From CAIKBL01 sp964555355 (lineage in GTDB: Bacteria; Pseudomonadota; Gammaproteobacteria; Ga0077536), in NCBI GenBank assembly GCA_964555355.1, contig CAZKRY010000007.1, forward strand, positions 62,001 through 126,000: a DNA stretch of 64,000 nt. The letters run 5' to 3'. This document shows positions 16,188-25,129 of the stretch, one piece after another. The notes below the pieces were generated by a model. It was not told the DNA's origin and made no database searches. It was given only the letters and a program-made list of their open reading frames with translations. A program made the translations under genes and the position numbers. Positions within the stretch are counted from its first letter, which is position 1. Each line of letters starts with the position of its first letter.

Positions 16188-16949
16188 CTATTGCGCGACG
16201 AGTCCACCGTCCATCGTCATCGCGAGCCCAGTCGTGAAAGACGCCGCGTCAGAGCATAAATAAACCACCGCGTTTGCCACTTCTTCCGGCCGGCCGAGCC
16301 GACGCATGGGGTGTTTGGCTGCGAGTTTTTCGCGCGCGCCGGGGGATTCATTCATGATGCGGGTACCCATCGGGGTTTCGATGACGCCTGGACAGATCGC
16401 ATTCACGCGGATCCCCTGCCGCGCACACTCCAACGCCGCGGTTTTCGTCAACCCGATGACCGCGTGTTTGCTGGCCGAATAAGCCGGCGCGCCGCGCCAA
16501 CCCACCAGTCCCGTAATCGACGCCGTATTGACGATAGCGCCGCCACCGGTCCTGCCCATGGCACGGATCTCGGGCTGCATGCACAGAAAAACGCCGGTCA
16601 CGTTGATGGCGAGCACTCGAGAAAATTCTTCTAGCGAATAATCGACGGTGTTGGCGTACGCGCCTTCTACGCCTGCGTTGTTGAAGGCGCAGTCCAGTCG
16701 CCCGAAGCGTCGTACGGCGGCGTCAACCATGGCTTCAGTGTCCGCGGCTGAAGTCACCTCGGTGCGGCAGAACAAGGCCTGCCTGCCTTGTGCTTCAATT
16801 TCACGGACAACCTGCGGTCCCGCTACTTCGTCGCGATCCGCAATCACGACCTTCGCCCCGGCTGCTGCCATTGCGAGCGCGGTTGCGCGTCCGATCCCAC
16901 TCGCGCCGCCGGTAACTAAACACACTTTGTCTGCCAACACCTCACTCAT
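16188..16949 (-). CDS. SDR-family NAD(P)-dependent oxidoreductase
   Basis: 253 residues, the usual length of classical short-chain dehydrogenases. Cofactor motif TGGASGIG near the N-terminus, NNAGVE, and the catalytic YSASK motif with an upstream Ser in NTASITG; IRVNAICPGVIETPM and the C-terminal TMDGGL are typical. An acidic residue after the second beta strand (IADRDE) suggests NAD preference. Likely substrate is an alcohol or ketone, undefined. Its start overlaps the stop of the NYN-LOTUS gene by ATGA, so the two are translationally coupled. Confidence 0.9.
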   Translation of the reverse strand: MSEVLADKVCLVTGGASGIGRATALAMAAAGAKVVIADRDEVAGPQVVREIEAQGRQALFCRTEVTSAADTEAMVDAAVRRFGRLDCAFNNAGVEGAYANTVDYSLEEFSRVLAINVTGVFLCMQPEIRAMGRTGGGAIVNTASITGLVGWRGAPAYSASKHAVIGLTKTAALECARQGIRVNAICPGVIETPMGTRIMNESPGAREKLAAKHPMRRLGRPEEVANAVVYLCSDAASFTTGLAMTMDGGLVAQ

Positions 16950-17764
16950 TGTTCGGACTCCGTGACGAAATTGCGAATGATGACACCGCCCGATTTATCG
17001 TCATGCTCGAGCGTCAATAGTTTGCGATTCTCGGCCTCTTCGAGCAGCCGGCTAAAAGATTTAAAGCCGTAATAAGATTCCGTGAAGCCCGGTCGGCGAC
17101 GCTTGAGCGCTTGTTTCACCATCGAGCCCCAGATTTTGTCCTCGGCGCCGCGTTCGGAAAATAGCGCTTCGACGGTTTCCAACACTAGATCGAGCGCTTC
17201 CTGCCGGCGATCTGTCTCGGCACTGGCCGGCGTGGTGGGAGTGGCCGCCGGTGCGGATGGTTTGCGTCGCGGTCGACGTTGCTTTTCAACGCTGACCAGA
17301 TCGTTGTAGTAGATGAATTCGTCGCAATTGGCGATCAGCAAATCGGATGAGGACTGCTTGATGCCGACGCCGATGACGGTCTTGTTGTTTTCGCGGAGTT
17401 TACTGACCAACGGCGAGAAATCCGAATCGCCGCTAATGATGACAAAAGTATCGACATGCGATTTGGTGTAACAGAGATCGAGCGCATCGACCACCATCCG
17501 GATATCGGCCGAGTTTTTGCCTGACATGCGCACATGCGGGATTTCAATCAGTTCAAACGCCGCTTCATGCATGTGCCCTTTGAACTCCTTGTAACGATCC
17601 CAGTCGCAGTACGCCTTCTTGACGACGATATTGCCTTTGAGTAATAGGCGCTCGAGGACTTTCAGGATATCGAATCGTGCAAAGCTGGCTTCGCGTGCGC
17701 CGAGCGCCACGTTTTCGAAATCGCAATAAAGCGCCATGATTTTGGTATCGGCTTGATCTGCCAT
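16946..17764 (-). CDS. NYN-domain putative ribonuclease with C-terminal OST-HTH/LOTUS domain
   Basis: 272 residues. The N-terminal NYN (LabA/DUF88, PIN-like) domain shows the acidic residues expected for metal-dependent RNase activity: CDFEN, SADIRMVVDALD and ISGDSDFSPL. A short Pro/Ala/Arg-rich linker (about residues 160-185) leads to a C-terminal winged-helix OST-HTH/LOTUS module (about 190-265) that binds RNA or G-quadruplexes in other proteins. Probably a cytosolic RNA-processing enzyme. It is first in a two-gene unit with the SDR oxidoreductase. Confidence 0.85.
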   Translation of the reverse strand: MADQADTKIMALYCDFENVALGAREASFARFDILKVLERLLLKGNIVVKKAYCDWDRYKEFKGHMHEAAFELIEIPHVRMSGKNSADIRMVVDALDLCYTKSHVDTFVIISGDSDFSPLVSKLRENNKTVIGVGIKQSSSDLLIANCDEFIYYNDLVSVEKQRRPRRKPSAPAATPTTPASAETDRRQEALDLVLETVEALFSERGAEDKIWGSMVKQALKRRRPGFTESYYGFKSFSRLLEEAENRKLLTLEHDDKSGGVIIRNFVTESEQ

Positions 17765-17870
17765 GCGTTAGCTCACTAAGAAAATGTGCTCGGCATGATA
17801 GCCGAATATGTAGGGCTGACCGTGGAAAAGGCTGGCGGGAAGTTAGGGCAGTGAATGCCAGAGGAAGACA

Positions 17871-17962
17871 CCCTCACCCCGACCCTCTCCCGCAAAGCGG
17901 GAGAGGGTGCTTTTTTTTGCCTCTCCCTCTGGGAGAGGCCGGCGCGAAGCGGCGGGTGAGGG
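17871..17962. repeat. Dispersed CCCTCACCCCGACCCTCTC repeat, composite two-hairpin copy
   Basis: The left end reads CCCTCACCCC and the right end GGGTGAGGG, inverted ends of one element. Inside are two stems: CCCTCTCCCGC (17883-17893) with GCGGGAGAGGG (17897-17907), followed by TGC and eight T (17911-17918), then a second CCTCTCCC/GGGAGAGG stem. The T-run makes it terminator-like on the plus strand, yet no plus-strand gene ends here; both flanking genes are on the minus strand. Related copies lie at 12179-12200 and 28922-28960. Confidence 0.75.
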
Positions 17963-17980
17963 ACGCGGCGTATCTAGGTG

Positions 17981-20080
17981 TTAGCTACGCTCGGCATTCC
18001 ACTGCGCAAAAGTCTTGCCGGACTTGGCAAGTTCCGCGAGCAGCGGTGCGGGCGTCCAGTACAGATCGCCGTAGCGCTTGCGATATTTTTCCATCGCCGC
18101 GACGACGTTCTTCAAGCCCATGGCATCGGCATAGTGCATCGGTCCGCCGCGATGCCGTGGCATCCCGTAACCGTTGCAGAAGACAACGTCGATATCGCTC
18201 GGGCGCATCGCAATGCCTTCCGCCAGCACGAGCGCGCCTTCGTTAATCATCGAATACAGCAGGCGCTCGATAATTTCCTCATCCGAAACTTCCAGTTGCG
18301 GAATGTTGAGTTTCTTAGCCTCCGCTTGCGCGAGTGCAGTCACTTCCGGATCCGGCACGGCATTACGGCCTTCATACTTGTAGATCCCCGCACCCGACTT
18401 TTGGCCTAGGCGACCACGCTCGACCAACGCATGGATCATGCGGCAGTAGGCCGGATCGTTGGGTTTATCTTTCCATTCCTTATTGAGTTTGTCGAACACA
18501 TCCAGCCCCGACAAATCAGACACGCCATGCGGGCCCATCGCCATGCCCCATTCATATGCCACGCGATCGACTCGCTCGGCCGGCACCCCTTCGAGCATCA
18601 TGCGTTGGGCTTCTCGCACATACGGGAAATACATACGATTGCCCACGAAACCAAAACACACTCGCACCAGCACGCCAATTTTACGGATGGTTTTGGCGAG
18701 GTTCATGCAGGTCGCGATGACGTCGTGCGCGGTTTTGCCACCGCGCACGATTTCGAGCAGGGCCATGACATTCGCCGGCGCAAAGAAATGCAGGCCGATG
18801 ACGTCTTGCGGGCGTTTGGTGAACGACGCGATTTCGTCAACATTTAACGTGGAGGTGTTGCTGGCAAGGATCGCTCCCTGTTTACACACTTCGTCTAACT
18901 TGTTGAAGACTTCCTTCTTCACCGCCATGGTCTCGAACACCGCTTCGATGACCAGATCGACATCTTTAATGTCGTTGTAGTCGAGCGTCGGCGTGATGAG
19001 CCCCATGCATTTATCCATCTGCGCTTGGCTCATGCGGCCTTTTTTGACGGGGCCCTCGTAATTGCCGCGGATGATGTTCATCCCACGATCGAGCGCGTCC
19101 TGGCCGACTTCTTTCAAAATGACTGGGATGCCGACGTTCGCGAAGTTCATCGCGATCCCACCGCCCATAGTGCCGGCACCGATGACGGCGATCTTCTTAA
19201 TCGCACGCATCGGCGTGTCTTTTGGCACATCAGGAACTTTCGCGACTTCGCGTTCGGCGAAAAACAATTGGCGTTGCGCCTTGGAATGACGCGAGTGCAT
19301 GCATTCCATGAAAAGTTCGTTTTCGCGATTGACCGCGTCGAAGTACGGTAGCGATACGGCGGCTTCTACGCACTTGACGATCTGTTCCGGCGCAAAAAAG
19401 CCACGGGCATCGCGTGCGATGCTTTTGCGATAGTCGGCAAAGAAATTGGCAGGCAGCGCGCCCGCGTCGATTTTGATGTCGCGGACTTTGCGGGCGCCTT
19501 TGCCTTGTTTCACGAGATCGCGCGCGAAAGCCACGGCACCGGCTTTGAGATCGCCGTCGATTACGGCATCGACGATGCCTTTCTCGTGTGCCGCTTTGGC
19601 GCCGAGCGGCTTACCGCTGATCATCATGTCGAGCGCCGTCTGTACGCCGGCCAAGCGCGGTAGGCGCTGCGTGCCGGTCGCGCCCGGCAACAAACCCAAT
19701 AACACTTCCGGCAAGCCAACCTGCGCGCTGGCAACGGCCACCCGATAGTGGCAAGCCATGGCGGTTTCCAGTCCGCCCCCTAACGCGGTGCCGTGAATTG
19801 CCGCAACGATCGGTTTCGCGCAGTCCTCCATCTGATGAACGACCTTGGGCAACCAGGGCTGCTCAATCGGCTTATCAAATTCCGTGATGTCGGCGCCCGC
19901 GATAAAAGTACGGCCTTCGCATATCAGTACCGCGGCCTTCGCCGCCGCATCGCTTGCAAAGCGTTCGAAACAGGCAGCCAGGCCTTGGCGGACCGGCAAG
20001 GCCAGTGCATTGACCGGCGGGTTATTCACGGAAATGACGGCGACATCGCCGTCTAGGGCATAGCTGACTACCTCGGACAT
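17981..20080 (-). CDS. Fused enoyl-CoA hydratase / 3-hydroxyacyl-CoA dehydrogenase (FadB/FadJ-like)
   Basis: 699 residues. N-terminal crotonase half (about 1-190) with oxyanion-hole GTALGGGLETAMA and catalytic Glu residues there and in GLPEVLLG. The central Rossmann domain starts at IAVIGAGTMGGGIAM (about residue 298), and ASNTSTL, GLHFFAPANVM and LLEIVRGG carry the dehydrogenase residues, followed by two C-terminal helical domains. It hydrates trans-enoyl-CoA and oxidises the 3-hydroxyacyl-CoA with NAD in beta-oxidation. No thiolase partner gene is adjacent. It shares a 239-base divergent region, holding LiuR-type sites, with the liuR gene. Confidence 0.92.
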   Translation of the reverse strand: MSEVVSYALDGDVAVISVNNPPVNALALPVRQGLAACFERFASDAAAKAAVLICEGRTFIAGADITEFDKPIEQPWLPKVVHQMEDCAKPIVAAIHGTALGGGLETAMACHYRVAVASAQVGLPEVLLGLLPGATGTQRLPRLAGVQTALDMMISGKPLGAKAAHEKGIVDAVIDGDLKAGAVAFARDLVKQGKGARKVRDIKIDAGALPANFFADYRKSIARDARGFFAPEQIVKCVEAAVSLPYFDAVNRENELFMECMHSRHSKAQRQLFFAEREVAKVPDVPKDTPMRAIKKIAVIGAGTMGGGIAMNFANVGIPVILKEVGQDALDRGMNIIRGNYEGPVKKGRMSQAQMDKCMGLITPTLDYNDIKDVDLVIEAVFETMAVKKEVFNKLDEVCKQGAILASNTSTLNVDEIASFTKRPQDVIGLHFFAPANVMALLEIVRGGKTAHDVIATCMNLAKTIRKIGVLVRVCFGFVGNRMYFPYVREAQRMMLEGVPAERVDRVAYEWGMAMGPHGVSDLSGLDVFDKLNKEWKDKPNDPAYCRMIHALVERGRLGQKSGAGIYKYEGRNAVPDPEVTALAQAEAKKLNIPQLEVSDEEIIERLLYSMINEGALVLAEGIAMRPSDIDVVFCNGYGMPRHRGGPMHYADAMGLKNVVAAMEKYRKRYGDLYWTPAPLLAELAKSGKTFAQWNAERS

Positions 20081-20284
20081 TCAATGGATTCCTTGTACTT
20101 GGGGCCTTACGGCGATGACGGAGCGGCCGCTCGAGGCACACGCTCGAGCAAGGCAAGTTTTATAGCGCTGGCGAGTATAGCCCAGGCGGTCAAGGGAACG
20201 CGTTAGAGAACTCGGTTGACTCTGCGTCGGGACCTTCCGGATACACGAGACTAGGCAGTTAACGTCAGTTTGAGGAATACTTAG

Positions 20285-20300
20285 CTAACGTCAACGTTAG
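20285..20300. promoter_or_regulatory. LiuR-type operator before liuR
   Basis: CTAACGT-CA-ACGTTAG: perfect 7-base arms with a 2-base spacer, ending 19 bases before the liuR start. A half-site TTAACGT lies at 20259-20265. The same core recurs before the carboxylase genes, as expected for an autoregulated MerR-type regulator. It could also affect the divergent fadB-like gene. Confidence 0.7.
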
Positions 20301-20319
20301 AAAATATCCTGTTCCGCCA

Positions 20320-20739
20320 ATGCCTGCCTACTCGATTAAGGACCTTGCAGATCACTTCGATGTGACGCAAAGAACCTTAAGATTTTATGAGAGCAAAGGC
20401 CTCCTTTGTCCAAAGAGACAAGGAGTTACCCGTATCTATTCTGAAAAAGATAAAGTTAGACTCGAACTCTCTCTACGTGGCAAGCGGCTCGGCTTCTCTT
20501 TGGAAGAAATCAAAGAAATCATAGAGATATATGATCCAACCCAACCCGAAGATCCGCGTCAGCTGTACGCCCTACTCCGTAAGCTGCATCAGAAAAGAAA
20601 AGACTTAATCAATAAATTCAACGATATAAAAGAGACTTTAAATGCCATGGACGCGGTCGAAGAGCGCGCCTTGGCGGTGCTCGGAAAACGTCAAAACCCG
20701 CGTACCAGCCAACTACCCCTCAATTTGAACGCGAACTAG
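20320..20739 (+). CDS. liuR: MerR-family regulator LiuR (branched-chain amino acid catabolism)
   Basis: 139 residues. The N-terminal MerR winged helix reads YSIKDLADHFDVTQRTLRFYE with RQGVTRIY, then a helical region (KRLGFSLEEIKEIIE) and a coiled coil; no effector-binding Cys cluster, so not a metal sensor. LiuR regulators control leucine/isovalerate degradation genes. The direct neighbour downstream encodes methylcrotonyl-CoA carboxylase, and operator-like CTAACGT repeats flank this gene. The base composition is more A/T-rich than its neighbours, notably in the first half. The name rests on family resemblance and context. Confidence 0.82.
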   Translation: MPAYSIKDLADHFDVTQRTLRFYESKGLLCPKRQGVTRIYSEKDKVRLELSLRGKRLGFSLEEIKEIIEIYDPTQPEDPRQLYALLRKLHQKRKDLINKFNDIKETLNAMDAVEERALAVLGKRQNPRTSQLPLNLNAN

Positions 20740-20755
20740 CTAACGTCTACGTCAA
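20740..20755. promoter_or_regulatory. Second LiuR-type operator, before carboxylase genes
   Basis: CTAACGT-CT-ACGTCAA, an imperfect copy of the site before liuR, immediately after the liuR stop codon. A further TTAACGT lies at 20788-20794, 16 bases before the carboxyltransferase start. These suggest a second regulated promoter inside the operon. Confidence 0.62.
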
Positions 20756-20809
20756 TTTAATCATGAAAAAATTTATTCCCGTTCCAGTTAACGTAAAGCT
20801 CGCGACGCC

Positions 20810-22417
20810 ATGACCCAACTCAAGACCGCTGTTGATCCCCATAGTGACACCTACCAACGCAACGCTGCTGCGATGCAGGAACTGGTAGAGAGCCTCCGTA
20901 CGGACGTAAAAGCGGTCAGTGCCGGGGGTGGTGAACAGGCGCGCGCTAAACATGTCGCGCGGGGAAAACTCTTGGCGCGCGATCGCATCAATGCCCTACT
21001 CGATCCCGGTAGTCCGTTTTTGGAGCTGTCACAACTCGCAGCATTCGGCATGTACGACAACGAAGTGCCCTGCGCCGGAATCGTAACCGGCGTCGGCCGG
21101 GTAAGTGGCGTGGAATGTGTGATCGTCGCAAACGACGCAACGGTGAAGGGCGGGACCTACTATCCCGAAACGGTGAAAAAACATCTGCGCGCCCAAGAAA
21201 TCGCCCGCGAGAACCGCCTGCCTTGTTTGTATCTGGTCGATTCAGGCGGGGCGTTTTTACCGAAGCAGGACGAAGTGTTCCCGGATCGCGATCATTTCGG
21301 CCGCATCTTCTATAACCAAGCAACGATGTCCGGGCTTGGTATCCCGCAGCTTGCGGTGGTTATGGGCTCCTGTACCGCCGGCGGGGCTTACGTGCCGGCG
21401 ATGTCGGATGAGTCGGTCATCGTGCGCAACCAGGGGACTATCTTCTTGGGCGGTCCACCGCTCGTGAAGGCCGCCACCGGTGAAGTCGTCACGGCGGAAG
21501 AGTTAGGCGGCGCGGACGTACACTCACGCCGCTCCGGCGTTACCGATCACTACGCCCGCAATGATGCGCATGCCTTGGACATCGCGCGCCAGATGGTGTC
21601 GAACCTCAATCACCGCAAACAGCTCAACATCGCGTTTGCGCCGGTAGAAGCCCCATGCTACCCGGCACACGAACTCTACGGCCTGGTACCGACCGACCTG
21701 CGCAAGCCCTACGATGTGCGCGAAGTCATCGCGCGAATCGTCGACGGCAGCCGTTTCGATGAATTTAAAGCGCTCTATGGCACGACGCTCATCACCGGAT
21801 TTGCCCACCTCTACGGTTGCCCCATCGGCATCATCGCAAACAATGGGATCTTATTTTCCGAGTCAGCGATGAAGGGCGCGCACTTTATCGAACTGTGCTG
21901 TCAGCGCGGGATCCCGTTGCTGTTTCTCCAAAACATCACGGGCTTCATGGTTGGTTCTAAATATGAGGCCGGCGGTATCGCCAAAGACGGCGCGAAGCTC
22001 GTGACCGCGGTGGCCTGCGCCAAAGTGCCTAAGTTCACGGTCATCATCGGTGGCAGTTTCGGGGCCGGCAACTATGGCATGTGCGGCCGCGCTTACGGGC
22101 CGCGATTCCTTTGGACATGGCCGAATGCACGCATCTCGGTCATGGGCGGTGAGCAAGCGGCGGCTGTTCTCGCGCAGGTTCGTAAAGACAATTTGGAAGC
22201 GCAAGGCAAACAATGGCCCGCGGAAGACGAAGAAAAATTCAAAGCGCCAATTCGCGCGCAGTACGAAGCCCAAGGCCATCCGTACTATGCGACCGCACGG
22301 TTGTGGGACGATGGCGTCATCGACCCGGCGTCGACTCGCGAGGTATTAGGCCTCGCGCTTTCCGCATCGCTGAACGCTCCTATCGAACGCACGCCGTTTG
22401 GCGTGTTTCGCATGTAA
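20810..22417 (+). CDS. liuB: Methylcrotonyl-CoA carboxylase, carboxyltransferase (beta) subunit
   Basis: 535 residues, the usual length for this subunit. Both crotonase-like halves are visible: LYLVDSGGAFLP, MGSCTAGGAYVPAMSD, then FLQNITGFMVG and GGSFGAGNYGMCGRAYGPRF. It transfers CO2 from carboxybiotin to 3-methylcrotonyl-CoA in leucine breakdown. My count places Phe at residue 417 in GGSFGAG; I recall Phe there in methylcrotonyl-CoA and Gly in geranyl-CoA carboxylases, which favours the former. The alpha subunit follows 13 bases downstream. The isovaleryl-CoA dehydrogenase and hydratase/lyase genes of a full leucine operon are not in the window. Confidence 0.92.
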   Translation: MTQLKTAVDPHSDTYQRNAAAMQELVESLRTDVKAVSAGGGEQARAKHVARGKLLARDRINALLDPGSPFLELSQLAAFGMYDNEVPCAGIVTGVGRVSGVECVIVANDATVKGGTYYPETVKKHLRAQEIARENRLPCLYLVDSGGAFLPKQDEVFPDRDHFGRIFYNQATMSGLGIPQLAVVMGSCTAGGAYVPAMSDESVIVRNQGTIFLGGPPLVKAATGEVVTAEELGGADVHSRRSGVTDHYARNDAHALDIARQMVSNLNHRKQLNIAFAPVEAPCYPAHELYGLVPTDLRKPYDVREVIARIVDGSRFDEFKALYGTTLITGFAHLYGCPIGIIANNGILFSESAMKGAHFIELCCQRGIPLLFLQNITGFMVGSKYEAGGIAKDGAKLVTAVACAKVPKFTVIIGGSFGAGNYGMCGRAYGPRFLWTWPNARISVMGGEQAAAVLAQVRKDNLEAQGKQWPAEDEEKFKAPIRAQYEAQGHPYYATARLWDDGVIDPASTREVLGLALSASLNAPIERTPFGVFRM

Positions 22418-22430
22418 AGAATCAATCGCC

Positions 22431-24422
22431 ATGTTTCACAAGATTTTGATTGCTAACCGCGGCGAAATCGCTTGCCGTATCATCCACACCGCGCGGCGCT
22501 TAGGGATTAAAACCGTCGCCGTCTACTCGGCCGCGGATGCCGGCGCGCTCCATGTGCGCAAGGCCGATGAGGCGTACGCGATCGGACCGGCGGCTTCCGC
22601 GCAAAGCTATTTATCGATCGAGCGGATCATTTCCGCCGCACGCGCCAGCGGCGCCCACGCCATTCATCCGGGTTATGGCTTCTTGTCCGAGAATGCGGAG
22701 TTTGCGGCAACCTGCGCCCGCGCCGGCCTTACCTTCATCGGTCCCAGCGTCGATGCCATACGAATCATGGGCTCCAAAAGCGAGGCCAAAGCGTTGGTCG
22801 GCGCGCATGGCGTACCGCTAGTCCCAGGCTATTACGGCGCGGATCAAAGCAACGATGCGTTACTCGCCGCTGCCCGCGAAGTTGGGCTGCCGCTCCTCAT
22901 CAAGGCATCCGCCGGTGGCGGCGGACGCGGCATGCGCATCGTGCGCGATATGCAGGAATTCGCCGCCTCGCTCGCCTCCGCGCAACGCGAGGCGCAATCG
23001 GCCTTTGGCGATCCGGCGGTGCTGCTTGAGCGTTACGTCGAAAATCCTCGTCACATCGAAGTTCAAGTATTCGGCGATACGCACGGCAACGTCGTGCACT
23101 TGTTTGAGCGCGACTGCTCGCTGCAACGTCGCCACCAGAAGGTCATCGAAGAAGCCCCGGCCGTGCATCTGACGGACGCACAACGCGCCGTGCTATTCGA
23201 GGCCTCTCTCAAGGCGGCACACGCCGTTCATTATGTTGGCGCCGGCACCGTTGAATTCATCCTCGACCCGCAAGGTCAGGTGTACTTCATCGAGATGAAT
23301 ACACGCTTGCAAGTCGAACATCCCATTACCGAGCGCATCACCGGACTCGATTTGGTCGAATGGCAATTACGCGTTGCGGCAGGCGAGCCACTCCCCTTAC
23401 GGCAATCAGACATCACGTGCCGCGGCCATGCGGTTGAAGTGCGTGTTTACGCCGAAGATCCGGATCATGATTTTCGTCCATCCACCGGTCGTCTCCAGCA
23501 TCTGCGCCTACCAGAAGGGTCTGAGCATGTCCGCGTCGATACCGGCGTCGTGCAAGGGGACTCGGTCACTCCCTTCTATGATGCGATGATCGCTAAAGTC
23601 ATTACCGACGGCGTCGACCGCGAGGCTGCGCTCCGCCGTATGCAGCACGCGCTGGACGCCACTGAGATCGCCGGCGTCACCACCAATATTCCTTATCTGC
23701 AGCGAATCATTGCGCATGCGGATTACGCCACAGGAGGCTTCAATACACACTTCGTGGAAGACGTTCGCGCTGCCTTGTTGACGCCTTCCTGTGCCGCGCC
23801 AGCTCATGTCTTGGCGGTAGCAGCGGCTGCTCGACTCGCCGACTTGTATCGCTTTAATCAAACGGATGACGATACCGTGTGGTCTCGGCTCACCGGATTT
23901 CGTTTGAACGCGTTGCCGCAATTCCAGTTTCTATTTGACGATGCAACCACCACGCACACCATCAGCGTCACCGCGAACGCCGATGGATGGATATTCACCT
24001 GCGGCGAAACAATCATCACGGCGCGGCGGTGGCGCGAAACCGAAAATGCCATGACACTTGTGACCGATGACGGTACGGTCAGTGGCAACGTCGCCGCGAT
24101 CGGCGATGATCTCCATGTATTTGTTTCCGGCCAATACTTTCGTCTGCACGAGATTGACCCGCTGCATCGCGGCGAAGACGACGAGCAGGCGGCTGGTACG
24201 CTCGCCGCGCCGATGCCTGGCGCGGTCACCGCGGTGATGGTGAAAGCAGGTGATAAGGTAAGTCGCGGAACTCCTTTATTGATTCTGGAAGCGATGAAAA
24301 TTGAGCATACGATCAGCGCGCCCTTCGACGGTGAGGTTATCGCCGTGCGTTTCGCGGTAGGTGAGCAAGTGCTCGCCGAAGGCGCCGAACTTGTCAAACT
24401 TGAGCCCATCGTCAGCGCATGA
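22431..24422 (+). CDS. liuD: Methylcrotonyl-CoA carboxylase, biotin carboxylase (alpha) subunit
   Basis: 663 residues from ATG 22431 (FHKILIANRGEIACRI is the classic start; the frame extends 11 codons further). Biotin-carboxylase N-domain, ATP-grasp with KASAGGGGRGMRIV, and EMNTRLQVEHPITE are present, then a BT-type linker domain and a C-terminal biotinyl domain with EAMKIEH; the biotinylated Lys is residue 623. Together with the beta subunit it forms the holoenzyme. The last bases overlap the next gene by ATGA. Confidence 0.93.
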   Translation: MFHKILIANRGEIACRIIHTARRLGIKTVAVYSAADAGALHVRKADEAYAIGPAASAQSYLSIERIISAARASGAHAIHPGYGFLSENAEFAATCARAGLTFIGPSVDAIRIMGSKSEAKALVGAHGVPLVPGYYGADQSNDALLAAAREVGLPLLIKASAGGGGRGMRIVRDMQEFAASLASAQREAQSAFGDPAVLLERYVENPRHIEVQVFGDTHGNVVHLFERDCSLQRRHQKVIEEAPAVHLTDAQRAVLFEASLKAAHAVHYVGAGTVEFILDPQGQVYFIEMNTRLQVEHPITERITGLDLVEWQLRVAAGEPLPLRQSDITCRGHAVEVRVYAEDPDHDFRPSTGRLQHLRLPEGSEHVRVDTGVVQGDSVTPFYDAMIAKVITDGVDREAALRRMQHALDATEIAGVTTNIPYLQRIIAHADYATGGFNTHFVEDVRAALLTPSCAAPAHVLAVAAAARLADLYRFNQTDDDTVWSRLTGFRLNALPQFQFLFDDATTTHTISVTANADGWIFTCGETIITARRWRETENAMTLVTDDGTVSGNVAAIGDDLHVFVSGQYFRLHEIDPLHRGEDDEQAAGTLAAPMPGAVTAVMVKAGDKVSRGTPLLILEAMKIEHTISAPFDGEVIAVRFAVGEQVLAEGAELVKLEPIVSA

Positions 24423-25129
24423 GTATCGCAGCCGGCACTGAAGCACGCGCCTTGTTGCTTAACTGTTACGACGGCGTTTTATCGACCCAATCCAAAGCGA
24501 TGCCGGGTTATCCGTTCGGCTCGGTCGTCCCGTTCTGTCTCGATCGGGCCGGTTGTCCGATTATCTTGATCGCGGACATCGCGCAACACACCAGGAATGT
24601 GGTGGCCGATCGGCGCGTCTCGCTCATTGTCTTTGACCGGCGCGCGCACGATCTTCAAGCGAATGGTCGCCTGACCTTGCTCGCCGATGCCACTGTTATC
24701 GATGCCGACGATACGGATACGCCCGCGCGCTACTATCGTTTCTTTCCAGGCGCGCGGGATTATCATTTGACGCATGGTTTTCAGTTTTGGCGTTTGAGTC
24801 CGCAGCGGTTGCGCTTTATCGGTGGCTTTGGCGCGATTCATTGGCTTACCCCCGATGAGGTCTTACGCCAGAATCCCTTCGATGCCGCGACAGAACACGG
24901 GATGGCCGAACATATGAACAACGATCATGTGGACGCGATGCGCAAATATTGCGCCCCCTTTTGGCCAGGCGATGTATCGGCGCTTAGTCCTAGTTTTGCC
25001 GGCTGCGATGCCGAAGGATTTCATTTGGCGGTAGCCGATCAGGTGCTCCGCATCCCCTTCCCAAGTCCGGTTGAAACACCTCAGCAAGTTCGAGAAGCGC
25101 TGGTGGCATTAGCGCGCGCTCAGCCATGA
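24419..25129 (+). CDS. HugZ-like pyridoxamine-phosphate-oxidase-fold protein with DUF2470
   Basis: 236 residues. N-terminal split-barrel flavin/haem-binding fold (STQSKAMPGYPFGSVVPFCLD, RVSLIVFDRR), as in HugZ haem-degrading proteins, and a C-terminal DUF2470 domain beginning HMNNDHVDAMRKYC. HugZ members bind haem or FMN and may degrade haem; catalysis is not established here. The start overlaps the carboxylase alpha stop (ATGA), and its stop overlaps the methyltransferase start. Its place in a leucine-degradation operon is unexplained. Confidence 0.85.
   Translation: MSIAAGTEARALLLNCYDGVLSTQSKAMPGYPFGSVVPFCLDRAGCPIILIADIAQHTRNVVADRRVSLIVFDRRAHDLQANGRLTLLADATVIDADDTDTPARYYRFFPGARDYHLTHGFQFWRLSPQRLRFIGGFGAIHWLTPDEVLRQNPFDAATEHGMAEHMNNDHVDAMRKYCAPFWPGDVSALSPSFAGCDAEGFHLAVADQVLRIPFPSPVETPQQVREALVALARAQP

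Noticed and set aside
17883..17918. Perfect stem plus T8 as terminator of a neighbouring gene
   Set aside because: The T-run is on the plus strand while both flanking genes are on the minus strand; it is part of a dispersed repeat.
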